From JANXQG01 sp964615095 (lineage in GTDB: Bacteria; Planctomycetota; Planctomycetia; Pirellulales; Thermoguttaceae), in assembly GCA_964615095.1 (NCBI GenBank), contig CAZTPX010000039.1, positions 4,279-68,278 on the forward strand: 64,000 bases of DNA, given 5' to 3'. Under the pieces are notes generated by a model. It was not told the origin of the DNA. It did not search any database and was given only the letters and a program-made list of their open reading frames with translations. The position numbers were made by a program, and so were the translations under genes. Numbering within the stretch: position 1 is the first letter of the stretch; the number at the start of each line of letters is the position of its first letter. Below are positions 18,370-26,866 of the stretch, one piece after another.

Positions 18370-19029
18370 ATGGCCGAATCGGCTGACATTATTGCCCGCG
18401 ATGCCCAGAACGCGGTCCGGCATTCGCCCGACGTGGGTCGGGAGAAGGTCGGCGAGATCTATGCCCGCGCCTTGTTGGGCGCCACGGAGAATGCGGGGCA
18501 ATCCGCCGCGGTGCTCGACGAGCTCGACGCCATCGTCGATGAGGTCTTGACCCGCTTTCCCAAGCTGGAAACGATGCTGGGCTCACTTCTGGTCAGCCAC
18601 GAGGAGAAAGCAGTCGTCCTTGATCGCGTTTTCGCAGCGCAGGTTTCCCGCCTGCTGCTGAATTTCCTCAAGGTCGTGGCGCGGCACGGCCGCCTGGATT
18701 GCCTGCGGGCAATCCGGGACGAAGCCCGCAGATTATACGAGGAGATGCACGGCGCGGTCCGCGTCCGCCTGACTACCGCCACCGCCGTCGCTCCGAAACA
18801 AGTCGACGAGATCGCCGCCGTGTTGGCCGCGTCGCTGGGCAAGCAGCCGATCTTGGAGGCCATCGTCGATCCGGCGTTGATCGGCGGGGCCGTCCTCCGT
18901 ATTGGCGACACCATCTACGACGGTTCCGTCGCCAATCAATTGCAAACCATTCGCCAGCAGATGATCGATAGGAGTGTTCATGAGATTCAAAGCCGACGAG
19001 ATCGCTTCCGTAATTCAACAGGAAGTTGA
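18370..19029 (+). CDS. atpH: F-type ATP synthase subunit delta
   Basis: A 219-residue OSCP/delta protein joining F1 to the peripheral stalk. Typical features are the N-terminal helical domain (REKVGEIYARALLGATENAG), the middle helix LLLNFLKVVARHGRLDCLRA and the C-terminal block GKQPILEAIVDPALIGGAVLRIGDTIYDGSV. Its 3' end overlaps the start of atpA by about 50 bp, which implies translational coupling. The overlap makes its last ~17 residues basic and unusual (QSRRDRFRNSTGS). Confidence 0.95.
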   Translation: MAESADIIARDAQNAVRHSPDVGREKVGEIYARALLGATENAGQSAAVLDELDAIVDEVLTRFPKLETMLGSLLVSHEEKAVVLDRVFAAQVSRLLLNFLKVVARHGRLDCLRAIRDEARRLYEEMHGAVRVRLTTATAVAPKQVDEIAAVLAASLGKQPILEAIVDPALIGGAVLRIGDTIYDGSVANQLQTIRQQMIDRSVHEIQSRRDRFRNSTGS

Positions 19030-20497
19030 GCAGTTCGAGTCCCGCATCGACGTCCGTGAGGTCGGCCGTGTCATCGAGGTAGGCGACGGCATCGCCCGCG
19101 TCTACGGCCTGTCGAACGTCATGGCCAACGAGATGGTCCAGTTCCCCGGCGATGTCTACGGCCTGGCCTTCAACCTCGAAGAGAATTCGGTGGGCGTCAT
19201 CATCCTGGGCGACTACCTGAAGATCGAAGAGGGCGACGAGGTTTGCAGCACCGGCCGCTTGCTGAGCGTACCGGTGGGCGATGCCGTATTGGGCCGCGTG
19301 CTCGATCCACTGGGCACTCCATTGGACGGCGGTCCCCCGCTAGTCACCTCCGAGCGGCGCCCGGTGGAGACGACCGCTCCCGGCGTGGCCGGCCGCCAGC
19401 CGGTGAACGTGCCGTTGCAAACCGGCATCAAGGCTATCGACGCCATGACGCCCATCGGCCGCGGCCAGCGGGAACTGATCATCGGCGACCGCCGTACCGG
19501 CAAGACGGCCATCTGCATCGATACGATCATCAATCAGAAGAACACCGGCGTGAAGTGCTTCTACGTGGCCATCGGCCAGAAGGAATCGAACATCGCCGCG
19601 CTGGTCGAGATGCTCCGCCGCCAGGGCGCGATGGATTACACGACGGTGATCGTGGCCGGCGCCAGCGATCCGGCCCCGCTGCAGTACGTGGCTCCCTACG
19701 CCGGCTGCGCCATGGCCGAGTACTTCATGTACAAGGGCCAGGACGCCTTGATCATTTACGACGACCTCTCGAAGCAAGCCCAGGCATACCGGCAGATCTC
19801 GCTGCTGATGCGGCGTCCGCCGGGACGCGAGGCCTACCCGGGCGACATTTTCTACGCCCACAGCCGGCTCTTGGAGCGTGCCGCCCGGCTCAGCAAGGAA
19901 CTCGGTGGCGGCTCGCTCACCGCCCTGCCTATCGTGGAGACGCTCGAAGGGGAGGTCTCGGCCTATATTCCCACGAACGTGATCTCCATCACCGACGGGC
20001 AGATCTACTTGCAACCGGACCTGTTTTTCGCCGGGCAGCGGCCCGCCATGAACGTGGGCATTTCCGTGTCCCGCGTGGGCGGCAACGCCCAGGTGCCGGC
20101 CATGAAGAAGGTGGCGGGCGGCCTGCGGTTGGACTTGGCCGCCTTCCGCGAGCTAGAGGCTTTCGCTCAGTTGGGCACCGACGTCGACGCCGCCACTCAG
20201 GCCCGCTTGGACCGCGGCTACCGCATGACGGAGTTGCTCAAGCAAGGGCTTTACAATCCTATGCCGGTTATCGACCAGGTGTTGAGCATTTATGCCGGCA
20301 CGCGCGGGCATCTCGATAAGGTTCCCCTGAAGGACGTGCATGCCTGGGAGAGCGGATTCCTGCAATTCGTGCGCGAGCAGAAGCAGGCGCTCTATAAGAA
20401 ACTGGATGAAACCAAGAAGTTGGACGACGCTGCATTTGCCGAGATCAACGCCGCGATTGGGGAGTTCCAGAAGACGTTTGCAACAAAAAATAAATAG
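18980..20497 (+). CDS. atpA: F-type ATP synthase subunit alpha
   Basis: The non-catalytic nucleotide-binding subunit of F1, 505 residues from this start. The P-loop is GDRRTGKTA near residue 170, preceded by the family block PIGRGQRELIIGDRRTGKT. VGDAVLGRVLDPLGTPLDG and the ATP-synthase signature region (about PAMNVGISVSRVGGNAQ) are intact. ATG 18980 has AGGAG at 18970-18974; the GTG at 18974 overlaps that site. It reads through the end of atpH. Confidence 0.97.
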   Translation: MRFKADEIASVIQQEVEQFESRIDVREVGRVIEVGDGIARVYGLSNVMANEMVQFPGDVYGLAFNLEENSVGVIILGDYLKIEEGDEVCSTGRLLSVPVGDAVLGRVLDPLGTPLDGGPPLVTSERRPVETTAPGVAGRQPVNVPLQTGIKAIDAMTPIGRGQRELIIGDRRTGKTAICIDTIINQKNTGVKCFYVAIGQKESNIAALVEMLRRQGAMDYTTVIVAGASDPAPLQYVAPYAGCAMAEYFMYKGQDALIIYDDLSKQAQAYRQISLLMRRPPGREAYPGDIFYAHSRLLERAARLSKELGGGSLTALPIVETLEGEVSAYIPTNVISITDGQIYLQPDLFFAGQRPAMNVGISVSRVGGNAQVPAMKKVAGGLRLDLAAFRELEAFAQLGTDVDAATQARLDRGYRMTELLKQGLYNPMPVIDQVLSIYAGTRGHLDKVPLKDVHAWESGFLQFVREQKQALYKKLDETKKLDDAAFAEINAAIGEFQKTFATKNK

Positions 20498-20506
20498 GGA
20501 GAAGTG

Positions 20507-20754
20507 GACCCCCGCCAGCTTGCCGGGCAGGTGAACAAGTCTTATGAGCGAAACAAGTAACCTCCTCGAAACCCCTCGACCCCTGCCGGCTTGTCCGACC
20601 GGTGAAGAAGTCTTGTTAGCGCGGCGAGCTGCGGCCATCGCTCACAATACTCATTCACCTGCCGAGCAAGCCGGCGGGGGTCTGGGAAATGTTAATGGAC
20701 GTTTCTTCTTTGCTCACAAGACTTATTCACCTGCCGGGCAAGCCGGCAGGGGTC
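20507..20754. repeat. Four-copy 43-bp palindromic repeat between atpA and atpG
   Basis: Two direct copies (20507-20549, 20578-20620) are followed by two inverted copies (20640-20682, 20712-20754). The unit is about GACCCCTGCCGGCTTGCCCG then GCAGGTGAATAAGTCTTGTG and AGC. The core CTGCCGGCTTGCCCGGCAG is itself nearly palindromic. The cluster fills most of the 301-bp gap inside the operon, so transcripts through it would fold strongly. Confidence 0.85.
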
Positions 20755-20798
20755 GGCTACTTCATTCATACCGATAACCATCACCTGCCCCTTCCCTC

Positions 20799-21677
20799 AT
20801 GGCTAAAGCCAAAGCACTAGACCGACGACGTAAATCGATCCGCAGCATTCGCAAGATCACGCGGACGATGGAGTTGATCTCCACGGCACGCTTCCGCAAG
20901 GCCATGGACCGCGCCGTAGCGGCGTCCTCGTACACCAAGCGGATCATCGCCCTGGTCGGCCACCTCACCACGGCCGGGCTGGAGGTCAAGCACCCGCTGC
21001 TGGAGGCCCATGCGGAAACGTCGAAGGCCGTGCTGCTGGTGCTCTCGGCCAATCGCGGGCTATGCGGCGGATACAACGGCAGCGTCTTGCGCCTGGGAAT
21101 GAACCAGTTGAAACAGCTTCAGTCCACGGTGCCCGACGTCCGCTTGGAGGTCTCCGGTAAGCGCGGCATCTCAGCCTTCCGCTTCCGCAAGATCGATATT
21201 GCCGAGCGTTTCACGCAGTTCGACGATAAGCCGACGTTTGCGGAAGTGGAAGTGCTGGCCAATCGCTACCTGGAATGGTACCAGTCGGGCCGCCTTGACC
21301 GCCTGGATATCATTTACACGAAGTTCGAAAGTCTCGGCCGGCAATACGCCGTGGCGGAAACGTTGCTGCCCCTGGCCGACTTGAGCGGCGAAGGCGAACA
21401 CCACAACGGCATCCAGGTGCAATATGAATTCCTGCCTTCGGCGGCGAGCATTGTCGACGAGGTCGTGCCGGCCAGCTTCAAGGTGAAGCTCTTCAAGTGC
21501 TTCCTGGACGCGGCCGTGAGCGAGCAGATCGCGCGTCGCGTGGCCATGAAGAATGCCACGGAGAACGCCGAGTCGATGATCGGCAGCCTCTCGATCGCCT
21601 ACAACCGCGCCCGCCAGGGACAGATCACCGGAGAACTGCTGGAGATTATTGGAGGAGCGGAGGCGCTCAATAAGTAA
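20799..21677 (+). CDS. atpG: F-type ATP synthase subunit gamma
   Basis: The rotor subunit of F1, 292 residues. The N-terminal helix (KSIRSIRKITRTMELISTAR) and C-terminal helix (MKNATENAESMIGSLSIAYNRARQGQITGELLEIIGGAEAL) are the conserved coiled-coil pair, and LVLSANRGLCGGYN is the classic family block. No clear Shine-Dalgarno sequence precedes the ATG. The repeat cluster upstream may affect its expression relative to atpA. Confidence 0.96.
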   Translation: MAKAKALDRRRKSIRSIRKITRTMELISTARFRKAMDRAVAASSYTKRIIALVGHLTTAGLEVKHPLLEAHAETSKAVLLVLSANRGLCGGYNGSVLRLGMNQLKQLQSTVPDVRLEVSGKRGISAFRFRKIDIAERFTQFDDKPTFAEVEVLANRYLEWYQSGRLDRLDIIYTKFESLGRQYAVAETLLPLADLSGEGEHHNGIQVQYEFLPSAASIVDEVVPASFKVKLFKCFLDAAVSEQIARRVAMKNATENAESMIGSLSIAYNRARQGQITGELLEIIGGAEALNK

Positions 21678-21740
21678 GGATGCGCTTGCCGCGAACAATC
21701 TGAGATTTTGGATTCCAAATTTGAAATTGGTTAACGAAAC

Positions 21741-23210
21741 ATGTCCACTACAGTAACCCCTTCTGCCCCTTCGCAAGCCCACGTGGGCCGCGTGACCCAG
21801 ATCATCGGCTCGACCTTCGACGCGGAGTTTCCCGACGGCCGCTTGCCGCCGATTTATAACGCCGTGCAAATCGAGGCCGAGCTCAAGGGCGTGAAAGTCC
21901 GCCTCACCGGCGAGATCCAGGCCCAGCTTGGCGGCGGGCGCGTCCGCTGCGTCGCCTTGGGCAGCACCGACGGTATGGTCCGCGGCATGGCCTGCACCGA
22001 TACCGGCGCCCCGGTGCGGGTGCCCGTGGGCAAGGCCACGCTGGGGCGCGTCTTCAACCTGCTGGGCGAACCGGTCGACAATCGCGGCCCCGTCCAGGCC
22101 GAAGAGTGGTGGCCCATCCACCGCGACGCCCCGCCGGTCACCGACCTCTCCACGAAGACGGAAATCTTCGAGACGGGCATCAAGGTCATCGATCTGCTCA
22201 CGCCCTTTGTCCGCGGCGGCAAGGCCGGCTTGTTCGGCGGGGCAGGGTTGGGCAAGACGGTCATCCTGCAGGAACTGATCGCCCGCATCGCCTCCGCCCA
22301 CGGCGGTTTCTCCGTGTTTGCCGGCGTGGGCGAGCGGACTCGCGAGGGCAACGACCTCTGGCTGGAAATGCAGAACGCCAAGATTGGCGACACGGGCCGC
22401 GCCGTCATCGACCAGACATGCATGGTCTTCGGCCAGATGAACGAGCCGCCCGGCGCCCGTCTGCGCGTCGCGCTTTCGGCCCTCACGATGGCCGAATACT
22501 TCCGCGATTCGACCGGCTCCGACGTGCTCTTGTTCATCGACAACATCTTCCGTTTCTCGCAGGCCGGCAGCGAGGTCTCGGCCCTCTTGGGCCGCATGCC
22601 TTCGGCCGTGGGTTACCAGCCCACCTTGGCCACAGAGATGGGCCAGTTGCAGGAACGGATCACCTCCACGAACCGCGGGGCCATCACCTCGGTGCAGGCC
22701 GTGTACGTGCCGGCCGACGACCCGACGGACCCTGCCCCGGCCGCGGCCTTCGGCCAGTTGGACGCCTTTATTTACTTGGAGCGCGCGATTTCCGAGAAGG
22801 GCATTTATCCGGCCGTCGATCCCTTGGCTTCTTCCAGCCGCGTGCTCGATCCGCAGTACGTGGGCGAGCGGCACTACAACTGTGCCCGGCGGGTGCAGAC
22901 CACCTTGCAGCGCTACCGCGAGTTGCAAGACATCATCGCCATTCTCGGCGTTGACGAGTTGAGCGAATCGGACAAGCTGGTGGTGCATCGTGCCCGGCGG
23001 ATGGAGCGGTTCCTTTCGCAGCCCTTCCTGGTGGCGCAGGTCTTTACCGGCAAGCCGGGCGAGATCACGCCGCTGGCCGAGACAGTCCGCAGTTTTGAGG
23101 AGATTGCCGACGGCAAGTGGGACCATCTGCCCGAAGAAGCCTTCATGTATGTGGGAGCGATCGAGCAAGCCGACGAGCAGGCGAAGAAGATCGCCGCCGC
23201 GGCGAAGTAG
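21741..23210 (+). CDS. atpD: F-type ATP synthase subunit beta
   Basis: The catalytic subunit of F1, 489 residues. The P-loop is GGAGLGKT near residue 172, followed by the GERTREGNDLWLEM block with the catalytic glutamate region. DELSESDK replaces the canonical DELSEED rotor-contact loop (EED to ESD). The 63-bp gap after atpG is AT-rich and resembles the short TTCCAAATTTGAAATT-type spacers seen elsewhere in the window (42.3 kb). Confidence 0.97.
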   Translation: MSTTVTPSAPSQAHVGRVTQIIGSTFDAEFPDGRLPPIYNAVQIEAELKGVKVRLTGEIQAQLGGGRVRCVALGSTDGMVRGMACTDTGAPVRVPVGKATLGRVFNLLGEPVDNRGPVQAEEWWPIHRDAPPVTDLSTKTEIFETGIKVIDLLTPFVRGGKAGLFGGAGLGKTVILQELIARIASAHGGFSVFAGVGERTREGNDLWLEMQNAKIGDTGRAVIDQTCMVFGQMNEPPGARLRVALSALTMAEYFRDSTGSDVLLFIDNIFRFSQAGSEVSALLGRMPSAVGYQPTLATEMGQLQERITSTNRGAITSVQAVYVPADDPTDPAPAAAFGQLDAFIYLERAISEKGIYPAVDPLASSSRVLDPQYVGERHYNCARRVQTTLQRYRELQDIIAILGVDELSESDKLVVHRARRMERFLSQPFLVAQVFTGKPGEITPLAETVRSFEEIADGKWDHLPEEAFMYVGAIEQADEQAKKIAAAAK

Positions 23211-23219
23211 GAAGTACCC

Positions 23220-23621
23220 ATGGCCGAACTAACGTGCATTGTCGTCACACCCGAACAGACCGTCCGCGATACGCCGGCCGATTTTGTCGCCGTAACGCTC
23301 TTCGACGGCGAGATCGGTATCGGGCCGGGGCACACGCCGCTGATCGGACGGCTGGGTTGCGGCGAGATGCGGATCCGCAACGGCAACCAGATCGAGCGTT
23401 TTTACGTCGAGGGCGGATTCGTCGAGGTGGTGGAGAATGTTGTCTCGCTCTTGACCAAGCGGGCCGTTGCCGCCGACAAGATCGACGAGGAAGCTGCCGA
23501 GCGGCAGATAGAGACCGCCCGCAGTCAGCCGGCCCGCACGCCCGAGCTTATGGCGGCCCGCGAATTGGCGGTGGCCCAGGGCCGCGCCCAGTTGCACATC
23601 GCCCGCCGGGAAAATGCGTAG
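23220..23621 (+). CDS. atpC: F-type ATP synthase subunit epsilon
   Basis: A 133-residue epsilon subunit, the central-stalk foot. The N-terminal beta-sandwich has the block VTLFDGEIGIGPGHTPLIGRLGCGEMRI, and the C-terminal helical pair is complete. It starts 9 bp after atpD and closes the atp operon, followed by a large nested inverted repeat. Confidence 0.95.
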   Translation: MAELTCIVVTPEQTVRDTPADFVAVTLFDGEIGIGPGHTPLIGRLGCGEMRIRNGNQIERFYVEGGFVEVVENVVSLLTKRAVAADKIDEEAAERQIETARSQPARTPELMAARELAVAQGRAQLHIARRENA

Positions 23622-23660
23622 ATAAGATCCTTGCCGGCATCTTTGCCCCGTAGGGGCACG

Positions 23661-23826
23661 TGAGAATAGCCCAGCGATTTATCGCTGGGCCATTGTGGCA
23701 TAAGAACTTGACCAGTCCCGTAGGGACGATTGAACGCGTCGCAATCTGTTCACCTCAACCGTCCCTACGGGACTGTCACGAGACTTGACACCATGTACCC
23801 AGCGATAAATCGCTGGGCTATTCTCA
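23661..23826. repeat. Nested inverted repeat downstream of atpC
   Basis: A perfect 29-bp outer pair, TGAGAATAGCCCAGCGATTT... at 23661-23689 with its inverse at 23798-23826, encloses a perfect 15-bp inner pair, AGTCCCGTAGGGACG at 23714-23728 with its inverse at 23760-23774. Each outer arm also contains its own palindrome (CCCAGCGATTTATCGCTGGG). It could end atp operon transcription, but there is no poly-T, so it may be a dispersed palindromic element. Confidence 0.85.
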
Positions 23827-23881
23827 AATGACCCTCTGGGTCAAGATGGGGCGATTCATCGGTCGACAGCCGGTTAGTAAA

Positions 23882-24115
23882 CTACTCGTTCGTCTGCCCC
23901 ATCAGATCGCCGATAAACTGGCTGACGCCTTCGTGGTCGAAAATCACAGGAACGCCTCCCGTCGCGATATAGACGGCTAGGCCGTCGCGCATAAAAAATG
24001 CGTCGCGATGGTCGACCTCGAAACGATCGCCGTTGACCAGGGCTACGGCAAAGGGGCGAAAAGGGTCGCGAGACCTGAATGCCGCTAAGGTTTGCTCGAA
24101 ATTATCCGCTGTCAT
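23882..24115 (-). CDS. Small hypothetical protein, 77 aa
   Basis: A 77-residue soluble protein: an N-terminal helix (FEQTLAAFRSRDPFRPFAVA) followed by a compact beta-rich half (DRFEVDHRDAFFMRDGLAVY and onward). Proteins of this size and pattern recur in planctomycete genomes, but I know no function. It is convergent with the atp operon and lies beyond the nested inverted repeat. Confidence 0.6.
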   Translation of the reverse strand: MTADNFEQTLAAFRSRDPFRPFAVALVNGDRFEVDHRDAFFMRDGLAVYIATGGVPVIFDHEGVSQFIGDLMGQTNE

Positions 24116-24148
24116 TGGCCAATCTCCCGCGTGTCTGTTCAGTATATT

Positions 24149-24765
24149 TTACTTGGATGCATCCGGCGGAGCAATCGACGAATCCTCCCACGATTCCAGC
24201 TCTGGCGCGGACGACGGAGAGAGCGGCGTTTTGCCGCATTCTTCCGGATAGCGCGTCCGCTGGCAAGTCCTTCCGCTCTTCTCATCGAAGGTCTCAACTC
24301 TTGCAGCGAAGATCGCTAGGGTTGCGCCCGCGTAGCCCAGCGTCCCCAGCAGATAAGCGGCCATGAACGTGTCGAAACCGCTGCCCGGCGAATTGCGACT
24401 CTCCTCTAACATCATGCTGGCCGCGCCCGGGCAGGCCAGCAGAAACGGCATGCAGGGTGCCAAGCCCAGTTGCATCCCGTCGCCACCGCCCCGGGCCCCC
24501 ATGGCAACTACCGGGCAGCAGCACAGAATGTAACCGCCGCCAACCAGAAGAACGACGAGGCAAACCGTGCGACCGCGTTGATATCGCCGGACGGGGAGCC
24601 GCGCATTCTCTCGTGGGCGACCCAGAGCGCAAACCCGAGCGCGGCGGCATACAGGACGCGGAGGACAAAATAGCGTGTCCGCCGCGAGATGGTGACCACT
24701 TCCACGGCCAGGATTGGTCCCGGCCAGATCCGCAGATTGCCCAAAAATCGCCCCATAGCTCCCAT
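24149..24765 (-). pseudogene. Decayed duplicate of the neighbouring ABC-2 permease
   Basis: The first 85 codons (24765-24508, MGAMGRFLGNLRIWPGPILA) closely match the N-terminus of the permease gene at 26659 (MGATGRFLGNLRIWPGPVLA), then hit a stop. In another frame, 24149 to about 24560 matches its C-terminus: GGYILCCCP versus GGVSSCCCG, FLLACPGAAS versus FLLAGPGIAS, and ETFDEKSGR versus QFDKKNGR. About 400 central codons are missing and the frame is shifted. Upstream non-coding DNA is duplicated too (ATATCCGCGCGG at 24801-24812 and 26696-26707). Confidence 0.8.
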
Positions 24766-24839
24766 GCCAGTCCCTCGCGATGGAAATACTTGCTTTCAGC
24801 ATATCCGCGCGGCCGACGCGAGGGAAGCGGGCGAGCCGC

Positions 24840-24938
24840 GTAGGATAGGTTTGTAACCTGTCACTTCGCAGGCAGACCGTGAAAACGACGACTCTCGGGC
24901 TTCGTGCGATTTCGCGACAGGTTGTAAACCTATCCTAC
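24840..24938. terminator. Inverted repeat at the 3' end of the ABC permease gene
   Basis: GTAGGATAGGTTTGTAACCTGTC (23 bp, 24840-24862) pairs with 24916-24938 with two mismatches. The right arm includes the permease stop codon region, so the hairpin would form right at the message end. It may work as a terminator or be a dispersed palindrome. Confidence 0.6.
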
Positions 24939-26659
24939 GACACCTTTCGCCGCCACCACGATTCGGCGAATCGCCCCAGCACCCTGCCGTTCTTCTTGTC
25001 GAATTGCCCAATCGCCTTGACCATCAGAACGCGTGCGGCAACCGCATAGCTGATCGTGCCAATCAAGTAGGCCCCCAGGCCCATTAGGATTAGCGGGCTA
25101 AACGAATAATCTGTCATCGAGCCGATCGTCAGACTGGCGATGCCGGGCCCGGCCAGCAGAAACGCCGGGGAGAACGGCATGAGCAGCCCGCAGCAGCACG
25201 ACGAGACGCCGCCCAAGAGACCGGCGATTCCCAGTGCCGCGCCCGTGGCGCGGAGCGTAGTCGCGGCAGTTTGCGAGCAGTAAATGCCCAGCGCGGCCGC
25301 AAACGCCGCCAGGATCGCCAGGTCCAGCAGCGAAAAGGCGATGCCCAAGATATAGGAAGGCCGCAAGAGGATGGCCGGCAGCCAGACCACGACCAGCAGC
25401 GGCGCCAGCCCGCGCAGCGACCAGATGCTGCCCAGAATCTTGGCCTTGATTATCTCGCCAGATTCTAACGGCGTGCTGATCAGCGAGGTCCAGCAGTCCC
25501 GCTCCCTTTCGCTCGTGATCGAACCGGCCGCCCGCGCGATCAAGAGCAACAGGCCGCAGCAGCAGAGGAAGGTGGACATGCCGATGGCGTAGTAACAATA
25601 GGATTCCCCGTTCTGTGTGGAGGGTTGCCCCAAGGATGTGAAGAAGAAACAAATCGTGGTCCCGCAAACCACGATGAAAATCAGCGCCAGCAGGAGGAAG
25701 CCCAGCGTGCCCAGCCGCCAGGATCCCGACTCGGCATACAGTTCTTTCCAGTACATGGGATTATCGCCGATCTGGCCGCGGAACTGGAAGAGCGGTCTCC
25801 GCCGGCCGCGCTTGCGGGCCGCTTTGCCCGCTTCGCGGAGATGGATGCGGCGCATGAAAAGGACCGCGGGAATCAGCGCGATCCCACCCGCCAGCAACTG
25901 ATTGCGGATCATGGCGAGGAGCATCTGCCAGGAGTCGCCGCCGGAGCGAACCTCCATGAACGTCACGACCGGATTGGTGGCGCTGAGTTGCTCCATGACG
26001 GGTTGAAACCAGACCGCGGCGGAACCGAGCCGGGCCAAGAGGAACGAAATCGGCGTGGGCAGCACCCAGAGGCAAAAGAACGCGAGATAGGCAAGCACGA
26101 CCGCGCCGCGGACCTTGGCTGCCCAGACGGATACGGCGATGGAAACCGTCGCCACGAAAAAGACCGTGCTCAGAGTGATGATCGCTAGCGAGAAGACGGC
26201 CTGCGGCGCGATGCCGCCCATGAGCATGGCCAGCGCCAGCACGGGTACGCCGGAAAGGACAAAAAAGACGATCTTCAGCACCTGGCCGCCCAGTTTGCCG
26301 ATGATGATCTCCAGGTTGCTCAGCGGTGTGGCATACAGGTACTCGATGGTTCGGCGCTCGCGTTCCAGGGCGATGGCCCCTGCCGCCAGGGCCGGGCCGA
26401 TGAGCAGAACGGCCGCCAGTTGCATTACGCCGAAGGCCGCGAAGAAGGCTGCGCAGAAGCTCGCGCTGGAGTTCGTGTCGGCGAAACTCGATCGGAAGGT
26501 TTCCAGGTAGGTGGTCGCGAGCGCAATGAACAAGGCGGCGGCATAGGCTGTGCGCAGCACGAAATGCCGCGTCCGCCTGGTCGCCGTGATCACTTCCACG
26601 GCCAGAACCGGTCCCGGCCAGATCCGTAGATTGCCCAAAAATCGCCCGGTGGCTCCCAT
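24935..26659 (-). CDS. ABC-2 type transporter permease, double-length
   Basis: A 574-residue polytopic membrane protein of the ABC-2 permease type. It contains the ABC-2 linker pattern twice: ERERRTIEYLYATPLSNLEI near residue 105, and ERERDCWTSLISTPLESGEI near residue 390. This suggests an internal duplication with one six-helix unit per half. No ATP-binding partner gene lies next to it, so the ATPase must be elsewhere. Substrate unknown; homologous planctomycete permeases are linked to export or Gld-like complexes. A truncated copy lies just downstream. Confidence 0.85.
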   Translation of the reverse strand: MGATGRFLGNLRIWPGPVLAVEVITATRRTRHFVLRTAYAAALFIALATTYLETFRSSFADTNSSASFCAAFFAAFGVMQLAAVLLIGPALAAGAIALERERRTIEYLYATPLSNLEIIIGKLGGQVLKIVFFVLSGVPVLALAMLMGGIAPQAVFSLAIITLSTVFFVATVSIAVSVWAAKVRGAVVLAYLAFFCLWVLPTPISFLLARLGSAAVWFQPVMEQLSATNPVVTFMEVRSGGDSWQMLLAMIRNQLLAGGIALIPAVLFMRRIHLREAGKAARKRGRRRPLFQFRGQIGDNPMYWKELYAESGSWRLGTLGFLLLALIFIVVCGTTICFFFTSLGQPSTQNGESYCYYAIGMSTFLCCCGLLLLIARAAGSITSERERDCWTSLISTPLESGEIIKAKILGSIWSLRGLAPLLVVVWLPAILLRPSYILGIAFSLLDLAILAAFAAALGIYCSQTAATTLRATGAALGIAGLLGGVSSCCCGLLMPFSPAFLLAGPGIASLTIGSMTDYSFSPLILMGLGAYLIGTISYAVAARVLMVKAIGQFDKKNGRVLGRFAESWWRRKVS

Positions 26660-26763
26660 GCCGGTCCTCCGCGATGGAAATACTTACCATCAGCATATCC
26701 GCGCGGCGGACGCGAGGGAAGCGGGTCGGCCTTTCGTTTAACCCGGCACGAAATATCCTCATC

Positions 26764-26810
26764 GTAACCCGAAGCGTAAGCGAGGATTCCTCGCTTACGC
26801 TTCGGGTTAC
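26764..26810. repeat. Perfect 47-bp palindrome
   Basis: Arms of 23 bp (GTAACCCGAAGCGTAAGCGA then GGA) are separated by a single T. It lies between the start of the permease gene and the 3' end of the serine acetyltransferase gene and would extrude as a strong hairpin on either strand. It may act as the terminator for the acetyltransferase. Confidence 0.8.
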
Positions 26811-26866
26811 TATTGATCAACTATCTCGCCGGCGTAATAAGCGAAGGCGGCACCGGATTGCAATAA

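Noticed and set aside
21171..23168. A 665-codon open frame on the minus strand across atpG and atpD
   Set aside because: It is antisense to unmistakable ATP synthase genes and is caused by high GC content and codon bias.
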